Assembly: GCA_903946925.1 (NCBI GenBank)
Contig: CAJAXK010000164.1
Location: forward strand, 1 to 43,659
Direction: 5' to 3'
Source: an uncultured Bacteroidales bacterium
Lineage (GTDB): Bacteria; Bacteroidota; Bacteroidia; Bacteroidales; UBA4417
DNA: 43,659 bases
The position numbers and the translations under genes were made by a program. The notes under the pieces are model-generated. The model had not been told where the DNA came from. It saw nothing but the letters and a program-made list of their open reading frames with translations, and did not search any database. Of the stretch, positions 26,658 through 35,390 are shown in pieces (position 1 is the first letter of the stretch; every line of letters starts with the position of its first letter).

Positions 26658-28730
26658 ATGAAACTTAAAATTGGGATTTTACTCGCTTGCTTGGGCCTGA
26701 TAATTGGTTTTACTGGCTTGTACTATTATACAACACCTTTATCTGTCAACAAAGCACGAGAATCCAACAGACCAATCGGATTTATAACCAAAGGAAAGTT
26801 ATATGTTCAGAAGGCCCGTGTAAACCGGAATTACATATATGGTCTCGAGCTAAAATTAGCAACTTGGAACAGGGAAAACCATAATACCACACAATTGGTT
26901 GTTTTCAACAATCAAGATGAAATACTTTTTCAAAAATCCATCAAAGCTGAGGAAATTAAAGACAACCAATTTCATGAAATCAGTTTCGGAAAGAGTATTT
27001 TTTGCGGGAATGAAGACTACCTTTTCATAGGATTATACTCTGATGATGGAACAAATGAAAATAGTATCACAATGTGGTGCGATACCTTAGCTGATCAAGG
27101 TTCATTATCCGTAATGCATTATGATGGTGGCCGATTATCAACAGCAATTGAGCAAAACCATGAAACCATGCTACAGGGTAGTATGTGCTATAATATTCAT
27201 GAATCCTCATTACCATGGTCTTTGAAAAATATTTTGATATGCAGCGTTCTCATCATTCTACTGGCAAGCATTACCCTACTTTATTTTATAGTTATAAGAA
27301 GGTTCAGCCCTTTACAGAAATTAAAGCCGGAAATTGTATTTTTATGCATCGCCTTGCCTTTTGGGATTTCTTTTATGGTCTTTACCAAACCCTTCAGTGC
27401 ACCCGATGAACCTGGCCATTTTCTAAGGGCATATCAGGTTTCCGAACTCAATATCTTCAAAAAGGAGCAGGTGTTCCTTTCCTCAATCGGCAATTTTGTA
27501 ATTGATGCAAGAAAATTCCAATCGCATAAAATGGATTCCAGGATATTAAAAGAAATGTCAATGTATTATCCTGATTCAGGGAAAACCTTTAAATACTGGA
27601 CTTACGATTTGTATGTCCCTTATATTCCACAGACAATTGGAATTTCTATCGGAAAAATGCTCAACCTTTCTCCTTTGTGGCTTTACAACTTGGGGCGATT
27701 ATCAAATCTTCTTTTTGCAATAACATTGATATACTTTGCAATTAAAATAATCCCCACTACAAAATGGATGCTGGTTTTCATCGGATTGATGCCAATGTCC
27801 GTTTACTTATTCTCAACTATATCGCATGATGCATTTACGATTAGTTTTACATTTTTATTATTTTCCTACATTTTGTATTTAGCCTCTCCAAAAGTCGAAA
27901 AACTCAAGAAAAAGGATTTTGTAGTCCTTATTTTACTAATTCTGATGTCATCTTTGGGCAAGTTGCCGTATAACTTCATTGGATTACTATTTCTAATTAT
28001 CCCAATAATAAAAGCAGCCTCCAGGAAAAAGTATATTATATATTTTGCTGTACTGATTATCATGCTTATATGTGGTTATTCATCCTTCTATTTCATCCGT
28101 AATATGCTAAATTATGAGCCATTATTGGATTTACCGATGGTATATACCCAACTCGGGGATAAAAGCAAAAACCTGCCCATAATTTTGAATGACATCCCAC
28201 GATTTATCGGCCTAATTGCAGATGATATCCTTTTTCTTAGCACCAAATTATATCTGATTGGTTGTTATGGCACTTTCGGGAAACTTGAATATCCATTATC
28301 CTACTCAATGACAATATGCTTTTTTATTTGTCTGATCCTTTATACTTTAACCGGAAATGAAACATCTTTCCGACTTAAACCCTTTCAAAGAATGTTTATC
28401 CTGATGGTCTTTGTAATGTGTATAGGGCTAATAATGACCGCATCATATTTATACTTCACTCCAATCGGTTGCAATCGGATAGCAGGTATTCAGGGAAGGT
28501 ATTTCATCCCACTTTTACCGCTTGCAGGTCTAAGTATTTATGGATTATTACCTTTTTTTTCTTCAAAAGTAAACCAATTATCTGTTTTAAATAGGATTGG
28601 AATTGAAGGAAAATTGAAATTTATCGAATTCAATTCCAGATTAAATAAGTTTCTTCAATTCGTATTGATCTGTTTTTCGGTTTCTTCATTATTATTTTCC
28701 TTAGCAATCCTTTATGTAGCTTACTTCTAA
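26658..28730 (+). CDS. DUF2142 multi-pass membrane protein with extracytoplasmic N-domain
   Basis: 690 aa. An N-terminal membrane helix (about 5-25) is followed by a soluble domain (about 35-185) that should lie outside the inner membrane, then many hydrophobic helices from about 190 to the end. FSAPDEPGHFLRAYQVSE (from about 246) is the DUF2142 signature, a family of polytopic proteins in glycan loci that looks GT-C-like. The N-terminal domain has ELKLATWNREN, EIKDNQF and DDGTNENSITMWCDT, and the AlgX-like protein at 30249 has ELATWNRTN, SIKDNSF and EDGQDNNCITAWTDT at the same spacing. A membrane glycosyltransferase or flippase-like role is possible. The true activity is unknown. Confidence 0.78.
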   Translation: MKLKIGILLACLGLIIGFTGLYYYTTPLSVNKARESNRPIGFITKGKLYVQKARVNRNYIYGLELKLATWNRENHNTTQLVVFNNQDEILFQKSIKAEEIKDNQFHEISFGKSIFCGNEDYLFIGLYSDDGTNENSITMWCDTLADQGSLSVMHYDGGRLSTAIEQNHETMLQGSMCYNIHESSLPWSLKNILICSVLIILLASITLLYFIVIRRFSPLQKLKPEIVFLCIALPFGISFMVFTKPFSAPDEPGHFLRAYQVSELNIFKKEQVFLSSIGNFVIDARKFQSHKMDSRILKEMSMYYPDSGKTFKYWTYDLYVPYIPQTIGISIGKMLNLSPLWLYNLGRLSNLLFAITLIYFAIKIIPTTKWMLVFIGLMPMSVYLFSTISHDAFTISFTFLLFSYILYLASPKVEKLKKKDFVVLILLILMSSLGKLPYNFIGLLFLIIPIIKAASRKKYIIYFAVLIIMLICGYSSFYFIRNMLNYEPLLDLPMVYTQLGDKSKNLPIILNDIPRFIGLIADDILFLSTKLYLIGCYGTFGKLEYPLSYSMTICFFICLILYTLTGNETSFRLKPFQRMFILMVFVMCIGLIMTASYLYFTPIGCNRIAGIQGRYFIPLLPLAGLSIYGLLPFFSSKVNQLSVLNRIGIEGKLKFIEFNSRLNKFLQFVLICFSVSSLLFSLAILYVAYF

Positions 28731-28745
28731 GAAAACAGGATAAAG

Positions 28746-30227
28746 ATGCCTTTCAATTCTATCACTTTCATTTACTTTTTTCTACCACTTAGCCTAATTG
28801 CTTATTATCTTGTTCCCCCTAAATTCAGGAATACGATATTATTGATTTCAAGTCTGGTGTTTTATGCCTGGGCTGGAATAGCTTTTCTATTCTTATTGGT
28901 TTTCTCCTCTATCATCAACTTCATTTTTTTTGTTTCTATTAGCCGCAACCGAAACCCAAGAACGAGAAACAAACTTTTTGTCTTTGGAGTAATTTTCAAT
29001 GTTCTGTTTTTGTTCGTTTTTAAATATTTACCAGCTATCAATGTGGCAATTGGGCTTTCTGATGTTGGTACACATATTTTAGGGATAAATAGTATTGTTT
29101 TACCTTTAGGAATATCTTATTACACTTTCAAAGCTATCAGCAGTTTGGTCTATATCAATGGTTCTACTAATGATGATGGGGTTAATTTGATAGATTACTT
29201 GGTATATTTAACAATGTTTCAGCAAATTGCATCAGGCCCGATTGACCGATACCAAAAGTTAAACTCACAAATCTACCACCGGAACCCAACTGCTGGGCAA
29301 TTTATTTCAGGGATCAGAAGATTTGCCCTTGGCTTATTTAAAAAGGTCATTATTTCTGGTCCTTTAGGTATTATCTCAAGTCAGATATTTGCTATTTCAC
29401 CAGAGAATTTATCTACACCAATAGCTTGGTTAGGAGCAATTACTTTTGCACTTCAGGTTTATTATGATTTTTCTGGCTATACGGATATGGCCATTGGATT
29501 GGGGAAATTTTTTGGATTTGAGTTTTCCGAGAACTTCAATTTCCCTTTTGTATCCCGATCTATCAAAGAATTTTGGAGAAGATGGCATATCACCTTGTCT
29601 AACTGGTTGCGCGATTACATATTTCAACCATTGGCCTATTCGCTTAATTTAAAGTTAGATGCAGAATCGTACTTTTGGATTAGAAAATCAGATTTGATTT
29701 ATTACGCGACTACGGTATTGACTTTTCTTTTATGCGGTATTTGGCATGGTGCAACATGGCCGTTTATCATTTGGGGGTTGATACATGGTTTGCTTGTTTC
29801 ATTTGAAAAAACAAAAGCAGGGAAATGGGTATGTACACGCTACAAAATAGTCGGGCATATATATTTTCTTTTCTTTATAACAGTAAGTTTTGTGGTTTTT
29901 CAGGCAAAAACCATGGATTCAGCCGTACAATATCTTGGTACTATGCTTGGTTTTGGTTCAGGGGAGATTTATTGGCCTTCTTTAACACAATATATCGACC
30001 GTGAAACTTCCATCATTTATGTTTTGGCAATTTTGGGAGCAACCACAATTCTTGACAAAATAAATTCCAGCATACCTGTTTTTGATTTGAACAACAAAAG
30101 ATTACAGAAGATTTATAATTCATCCTATCATTTAATTATTTATTTCGGTATAGCAATGACAATACTTTTATCCACTATAATCATTATTTCAGGCACAAGT
30201 AATTCATTTCTTTATTTCCAGTTTTAA
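28746..30227 (+). CDS. MBOAT O-acyltransferase (AlgI/DltB-like)
   Basis: 493-aa integral membrane protein of the MBOAT family, which moves acyl groups across or at the inner membrane onto exported glycans. Landmarks are the N-terminal helices FNSITFIYFFLPLSLIAYYL and LISSLVFYAWAG, YYDFSGYTDMAIGLG, EFWRRWHITLSNWLRDY (H281) and LLCGIWHGATWPFIIWG. The histidine in WHGAT (H334) is the conserved catalytic one. AlgI is usually paired with AlgJ/AlgX, and DltB with the carrier DltC and with DltD. Here the next gene is AlgX-like, and a carrier protein lies about 3 kb upstream. Length and motifs look intact. Confidence 0.92.
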   Translation: MPFNSITFIYFFLPLSLIAYYLVPPKFRNTILLISSLVFYAWAGIAFLFLLVFSSIINFIFFVSISRNRNPRTRNKLFVFGVIFNVLFLFVFKYLPAINVAIGLSDVGTHILGINSIVLPLGISYYTFKAISSLVYINGSTNDDGVNLIDYLVYLTMFQQIASGPIDRYQKLNSQIYHRNPTAGQFISGIRRFALGLFKKVIISGPLGIISSQIFAISPENLSTPIAWLGAITFALQVYYDFSGYTDMAIGLGKFFGFEFSENFNFPFVSRSIKEFWRRWHITLSNWLRDYIFQPLAYSLNLKLDAESYFWIRKSDLIYYATTVLTFLLCGIWHGATWPFIIWGLIHGLLVSFEKTKAGKWVCTRYKIVGHIYFLFFITVSFVVFQAKTMDSAVQYLGTMLGFGSGEIYWPSLTQYIDRETSIIYVLAILGATTILDKINSSIPVFDLNNKRLQKIYNSSYHLIIYFGIAMTILLSTIIIISGTSNSFLYFQF

Positions 30228-30248
30228 GACACAAAAAACGTTTCATCA

Positions 30249-32045
30249 ATGGCCACACTTTTTAATCGTCGGTTTTTTATTTTCACTGCCTTCATCGCCG
30301 GGTACATTTGTATTGCACTGACATTTGCGTCTTTCCACAGGAATTACAACTTTAAACCTGTTCTTATACCCAAAGGAGAGCATAATAAACCTTTGGGTAG
30401 AATTATTGCCGGTACTGTATTTATTCAAGAGATACAAATGCATAACGACTTCCTGTGTGCTATTGAAATTGAACTGGCCACCTGGAACAGAACCAACAAA
30501 AATCGCAACAAACTGGTTATTTTAGACAATGGTTTTACTATTCTGCAAGAAATCGAATTTCAATCTGACAGTATCAAAGACAATAGTTTTCGTTCTTTCT
30601 TTTTTAAAAAACCAATTGAAATTGGCAAGGACAAGCATTTTTTCGTTTGTCTTTTATCTGAGGATGGACAAGATAACAATTGCATCACTGCGTGGACAGA
30701 TACAGTTGCTACAACAGGTAAACTCTATCAGGAATCAATTTCAAAATTAGGTCTTCAAGAAACAGTTAAAACAAGGAAAAACCTTTTAAAAGGAAGTTTA
30801 CAGATTAAAACCATTGAATCAGAAAAAACCGGTTTTATAATGGCTTTCTTATTTATGTTTTGCTTACTCGGTATATCCACGGTGCTAATCTATAAATTGA
30901 AAGGGGACCAAACAGTCAGAAGTATTGAATTAATCTTATTAATATTTTTTGTCATCTCACTTTTAACTCCGTCTTTGTACTTCATATTCATGCAAACTGA
31001 AAAAAAAGAAAAAAGTAATTGGGAAAAGAGGATGTTGGCAACAAAACCTGTATTTGATATCCGAAACTTGGGTGAGTATCTTCCACAAATGCAAAGCTTT
31101 ATAAATGACCATATCCCTTTCCGAGACGAAATTATATCGTATAAAGCAGGCTTTTACTATAAATATTTTAAAAAATCCAGTTTCCCAAATATCTCAGTGA
31201 TAGGAAAAGAGGGTTGGATTTTTAGAACAGGCGAAAAAGATGCGATAGAAGGAAACAGAGATATTTCTAAAGATGAAATTTTAGAGATTGTAAAAATTTT
31301 ACACACTCGAACCGAATACTACAAGAAAATTGGAATACATTTCTATGTTGCTCTTATACCCATGAAAACTGAATTATACAAAGAATTCTTACCTTCATAT
31401 TATTCGCAATCTGTGAAAGATAACTATGTAAATGAAATAAGAAGTGAAATAAAGAAGGATACTTTGGTCAGATTCATTGACCTTTTACCCTCATTAATGG
31501 ATGCGAAAGCAGAAGGCCAGATATACTATAAGAATGACATGCACTGGACTCCCTTTGGTGCTTTTTCCGCATATAAAGATATCATTAATCATATTAAAAA
31601 AGATTTCCCTCATGTTCAACCGATAGAAGGCAATCAAATTGAATTTCAATATGCAGGTAAAATTTCTTGGGGAGATGCTATTGAACTCTGCATTCAAGAT
31701 TATGTATCTGAACCATATTATTTTATCAAATTAAAAAAAATCCCTAACGCAAAAAACTGTAATAAGAAGGGGTATCTTCCTCAACCAAAATTTCATTTAC
31801 CAAATGAATACGAGATACATAGATGTAGTTCAAACGCGGCAATGCCTAATATTGTAATAATAAGAGATTCATTTTATCAAACATTGGTTGAATTGACAAG
31901 TGAAAATTTCAATAATTCTCTTTTTATATGGGATAATTGGGAATATGGAATTAATGAAGAAATCATCAAAAAAGAAAAACCTGACATCGTATTACTGGAG
32001 GCATATATCGGATTTCTGCCAAATATCTTAAAAGCGAACAAATAA
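30249..32045 (+). CDS. AlgX/AlgJ-like SGNH acyltransferase with extra N-terminal domain
   Basis: 598 aa. A signal-anchor helix (about 7-25) is followed by a soluble domain (about 40-185) shared with the DUF2142 protein, then two further hydrophobic helices (about 195-215 and 225-247), and a C-terminal SGNH-like domain (about 260-598). NDMHWTPFGAF gives the Asp-x-His pair (D430, H432) and IIRDSFYQ the serine (S541), matching the AlgX/AlgJ catalytic triad. AlgX transfers acetyl to alginate in the periplasm after AlgI and AlgJ. This protein is much longer than AlgJ because of the N-terminal domain and two extra helices. It follows the MBOAT gene by 21 bases and probably receives acyl groups from it. 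Confidence 0.85.
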   Translation: MATLFNRRFFIFTAFIAGYICIALTFASFHRNYNFKPVLIPKGEHNKPLGRIIAGTVFIQEIQMHNDFLCAIEIELATWNRTNKNRNKLVILDNGFTILQEIEFQSDSIKDNSFRSFFFKKPIEIGKDKHFFVCLLSEDGQDNNCITAWTDTVATTGKLYQESISKLGLQETVKTRKNLLKGSLQIKTIESEKTGFIMAFLFMFCLLGISTVLIYKLKGDQTVRSIELILLIFFVISLLTPSLYFIFMQTEKKEKSNWEKRMLATKPVFDIRNLGEYLPQMQSFINDHIPFRDEIISYKAGFYYKYFKKSSFPNISVIGKEGWIFRTGEKDAIEGNRDISKDEILEIVKILHTRTEYYKKIGIHFYVALIPMKTELYKEFLPSYYSQSVKDNYVNEIRSEIKKDTLVRFIDLLPSLMDAKAEGQIYYKNDMHWTPFGAFSAYKDIINHIKKDFPHVQPIEGNQIEFQYAGKISWGDAIELCIQDYVSEPYYFIKLKKIPNAKNCNKKGYLPQPKFHLPNEYEIHRCSSNAAMPNIVIIRDSFYQTLVELTSENFNNSLFIWDNWEYGINEEIIKKEKPDIVLLEAYIGFLPNILKANK

Positions 32046-32096
32046 AAAAGTGGAAATTTTACCTTTACCTATTTCAATAAAAAGAAACAACATAAA

Positions 32097-33266
32097 ATGG
32101 AACTCACCATATTAATGCCGTGTTTAAACGAAGCAGAAACTTTGTCGATTTGTATCCAAAAAGCCAGAACATTTCTTTCAAAATACAATATAGAAGGTGA
32201 AGTTCTGATTGCCGACAACGGAAGTACCGATGGATCGGTTGATATTGCTTTAAAAGAAGGTGCAAGAATCACCCATGTAAAGGAAAAAGGATACGGAAAT
32301 GCCTTGAAAGAAGGGATCAAAGAAGCCAAAGGAAAGTTTGTTATCATGGGCGATGCCGATGATAGTTATGACTTTTTACATCTCGAAGAAATTCTTGAAA
32401 AACTAAGGGAGGCAAACGATCTTGTTATGGGCGACCGTTTTGCGGGAGGAATAAAATCAGGGGCAATGCCTTGGTTACATAGGTATATTGGGAACCCAAT
32501 ACTTTCATTTATTGGAAGATTGTTTTTCAAAGCCCACATACATGATTTTCATTGTGGCCTCAGAGGCTTTAACCGTGAACGTATCATTAAACTCCGATTA
32601 ATTACACCAGGGATGGAATTTGCTTCTGAAATGGTTGTAAAAGCATGTATATCGAACTATGAAATCGCCGAAGTTCCAATAGTACTTTATAAGGATGGAC
32701 GAACAAAGCCACCTCATTTGAATACTTGGCGGGACGGTTGGCGACATCTTACATTTCTGCTCATGTATAGTCCAAAATGGCTTTTCTTTTTTCCTGCCTT
32801 AATTCTATTGCTACTATCAGGTACCGGAGTGATTGCGCTGCTGCCAGGAATAGTGAAAGTAAATGCTATTTCGTTTGATATTCATACACTTACAATTGCA
32901 GGATTTTTAATTGTACTCTCGTACCAACTATTTCTATTTGCTGCTTTCGTGCGTATATATTCCTTGAATCATGGATTGTATCCTGTTGGGGTTAAACATC
33001 TATACTTCTTTAAAATTTTTACTTTAGAAAGAGGTTTAGCAATGGGTTTCATCTTTTTTTTTATTGGTATAATATCTTTTTTTTATTTGCTAAATTTTTG
33101 GAGCAGTAAAAATTATGGGGAAATTGATAATATCAGGTTCACTTTCAGAATATTAATACCATCTATTACTTTGATCTCCATTGGCATTCAAACCATTTTT
33201 TCAAGCTTTATTCTTAGAATCATTGGCATCAACCCTAACGTAAACTACAAGAATGAAACACATTGA
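32097..33266 (+). CDS. Polyprenyl-phosphate sugar synthase (DPM1-like GT2) with C-terminal membrane helices
   Basis: 389-aa family 2 enzyme. LTILMPCLNEAETLSICI, IADNGSTDGS, GYGNALKEGI and VIMGDADDSYDF (the metal DADD) match polyprenol-phosphate mannose/glucose/GlcN synthases, as does HDFHCGLRGFNRERI. The last third contains about four membrane helices, as in ArnC/GtrB-type proteins. The product would be a polyprenyl-phosphate-linked sugar, used on the outer face by a GT-C transferase. The DUF2142 protein at 26658 is one candidate user in the window. Its last codons overlap the next gene's start by 14 bases. Confidence 0.87.
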   Translation: MELTILMPCLNEAETLSICIQKARTFLSKYNIEGEVLIADNGSTDGSVDIALKEGARITHVKEKGYGNALKEGIKEAKGKFVIMGDADDSYDFLHLEEILEKLREANDLVMGDRFAGGIKSGAMPWLHRYIGNPILSFIGRLFFKAHIHDFHCGLRGFNRERIIKLRLITPGMEFASEMVVKACISNYEIAEVPIVLYKDGRTKPPHLNTWRDGWRHLTFLLMYSPKWLFFFPALILLLLSGTGVIALLPGIVKVNAISFDIHTLTIAGFLIVLSYQLFLFAAFVRIYSLNHGLYPVGVKHLYFFKIFTLERGLAMGFIFFFIGIISFFYLLNFWSSKNYGEIDNIRFTFRILIPSITLISIGIQTIFSSFILRIIGINPNVNYKNETH

Positions 33267-33810
33267 CCGAATAATACAAAAACACAGATTTTTAGTTGCT
33301 TCCAACGAAATTAATTCAAACAGTAGCATACTGGATATTGGATGTCATCAAGGCGAACTCTTTGAATTCCTAGAAAAGAAAAACATTAGAGGCATCGGAC
33401 TTGATAATTTGCTTGAGGAGCCAAAAACCCTCAGAAATGGAGAAATCAGTTTGATAAAATCATATTTCCCTAATGAAAGTTTAAAAGGCTTACGGTTTGA
33501 TTACATAACAGCTTTAGCTGTATTCGAACATATTCAACTTAACGAACAAATCGTAATCGCTCAGTCATGCTATGAATTGCTGCATAAGGGAGGGAAATTG
33601 ATCATAACAATTCCCCATCCCTTTGTTGATTATATCCTTGATGCCCTGCTAAAATTTAGGCTTATTGATGGGATGAGTCTTGAGGAGCATCAAAACATCA
33701 AACCTAAGCAAGTTGTTGAAAATATTCTTGCATCAGGTTTAATTTTAGTCAAACATCAAAAATTCCAGTTAGGATTAAATAATTTGATCGTATTTGAAAA
33801 GCCTTTCTAA
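33253..33810 (+). CDS. Class I SAM-dependent methyltransferase
   Basis: Compact 185-aa methyltransferase. SILDIGCHQGELFEFL is motif I (SAM binding), GIGLD is motif II, and FDYITALAVFEHI together with LLHKGGKLIITIPHP complete the core. The start ATG lies inside the end of the previous gene. There is no acceptor-specific domain, so the substrate cannot be assigned from sequence. It sits close upstream of a sulfotransferase and of wzt, so it could methylate the glycan, possibly at the chain end. Confidence 0.85.
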   Translation: MKHIDRIIQKHRFLVASNEINSNSSILDIGCHQGELFEFLEKKNIRGIGLDNLLEEPKTLRNGEISLIKSYFPNESLKGLRFDYITALAVFEHIQLNEQIVIAQSCYELLHKGGKLIITIPHPFVDYILDALLKFRLIDGMSLEEHQNIKPKQVVENILASGLILVKHQKFQLGLNNLIVFEKPF

Positions 33811-33872
33811 CATGAATTATTGTAAGTTATTTTAAGAAATACTTCTCATTCATTTCGTTTACTGCCACAATA

Positions 33873-35369
33873 ATGACAACATTCTATTTTCACATTGGCC
33901 AGGCTAAAACAGGCACTAGTGCAATACAGAGTTTCTTAAATCACAACAGAAAATTGCTCGCCACCAAATATTCCGTACTATATCCAAATTTCGATCAGGA
34001 TGATTTTACAGAAGGTGATCTACATAACCATGGCCACTTTTTTGAACAAACCAAAGATGACCTTGATCTCTGCATTTTAAAGTTTAATAAATGTGCCCAA
34101 TATGCAAGTAACTGTGAAATGAACAGCGTTATCATTAGCTTTGAGGGGTTTGAATGGGAATGGTGGCCGTCTCTTATCGCAAAGATAGTTCAGGAACTTA
34201 AGTTGGAATATAAGATAATATTATATTTACGGCGACAAGATACATATCTTGAAGCAGCTTGGAAACAATGGGGACACAAAATTAAGGATTGCAAAAATAT
34301 CCATGAATTTAAAGCGATTTCTAATTTACAGTGGCTTGAAACAACACAAAGATGGCTTAACCACCTTGACATAAGGGCTTTCATTGTAAAGCCGTACGAA
34401 AAAAAAACAATTGGAACCGATGTAGTGAAAGATTTTCTCGCAACTTTAAATATTAATGACATTAGTACATTTTCAACTCCGGAATCATGTTTTAGAAATG
34501 AAAATCATGGACTAACTTCGGAAGTTATTGAAATATTGAGACTTTGTAGTATTTCGGTTGATAATCCCAACAACCATGGCTTATTAAGTTTTATTTATCT
34601 TTCGCTTTCCGAAAAATTCAAGAAAGCCCCGATGGAATCATATCAAATTCTTTCGCCAATTGAAAGGATTCAAATAATCGAAGAATTTACTCCTTCAAAC
34701 AACAAACTTGCTGAGATTTTCTGGGGAAAAGGGATACCTCTTTTTAGCGAACCTCTGCCAGACATCAACGCCCCCTGGGAAAAGAATTCTGAATTAACTC
34801 TTGAGAAAGTGATACCAATTTTGATGGAAATCCTTATTTCACAATCCAATCAGATAGAATTTCTTAAGCAACAGAACCAAAATATGCCAACATTGCTGGA
34901 AGACCATAAAATTCAATCCAATGAAGTGCTTATTTTGAAAAATCAAATAAAAGATTTGCAAAATTCGGTTTTTCACAATTTATTATTTTGTTCCTTTCCA
35001 AAAGAGATATTTCAAAAAAGTAAATTCAATCAGCAAATTTTAGTTACACGAAAAACAGATGACTTACTCGAAATTATTATAACAGGTGAAGATCCTCAGA
35101 TTATTCTTCCAGCTTTTAGATTATCAAAGCGCCCAATGATGCTCATCATTGATCTAACCTCATCAATTGCTGGAAAAGCACAAATATATTTTCTTACCTC
35201 CCGATGCAAGAATTATTCTGAGTCAAATTCTATTATTAGTCCATTTCCGGATGGCAGAAATCCTATCAGTTTTATTATCCATGAACACGATCTCCGGGGT
35301 AGATTAAGACTTGATTTTGAACAAAACGAAAGCGCAATACAAATCCATTCAATTTGCGGTAAAAATTGA
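33873..35369 (+). CDS. PAPS-dependent sulfotransferase-like protein with C-terminal domain
   Basis: 498 aa. The start FYFHIGQAKTGTSAIQSFLN contains the 5'-phosphosulfate-binding loop of sulfotransferases (AKTGTS, about 11-16). IILYLRRQDTYLEAAW (about 115-130) fits the 3'-phosphate-binding segment. The catalytic domain spans about 1-290. A Gln/Asn/Lys-rich linker that may form a short coil follows (about 310-365), then a C-terminal domain (about 370-498) of beta-strand character, with IIITGEDPQIILPAF and LRLDFEQNESAIQI. That C-domain is not recognised. No PAPS synthesis genes are present, so PAPS would come from elsewhere in the cell. The glycan is the likely acceptor because of the location just before the exporter. 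Confidence 0.78.
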   Translation: MTTFYFHIGQAKTGTSAIQSFLNHNRKLLATKYSVLYPNFDQDDFTEGDLHNHGHFFEQTKDDLDLCILKFNKCAQYASNCEMNSVIISFEGFEWEWWPSLIAKIVQELKLEYKIILYLRRQDTYLEAAWKQWGHKIKDCKNIHEFKAISNLQWLETTQRWLNHLDIRAFIVKPYEKKTIGTDVVKDFLATLNINDISTFSTPESCFRNENHGLTSEVIEILRLCSISVDNPNNHGLLSFIYLSLSEKFKKAPMESYQILSPIERIQIIEEFTPSNNKLAEIFWGKGIPLFSEPLPDINAPWEKNSELTLEKVIPILMEILISQSNQIEFLKQQNQNMPTLLEDHKIQSNEVLILKNQIKDLQNSVFHNLLFCSFPKEIFQKSKFNQQILVTRKTDDLLEIIITGEDPQIILPAFRLSKRPMMLIIDLTSSIAGKAQIYFLTSRCKNYSESNSIISPFPDGRNPISFIIHEHDLRGRLRLDFEQNESAIQIHSICGKN

Positions 35370-35390
35370 AATTAACAAAACTGATTTTTA

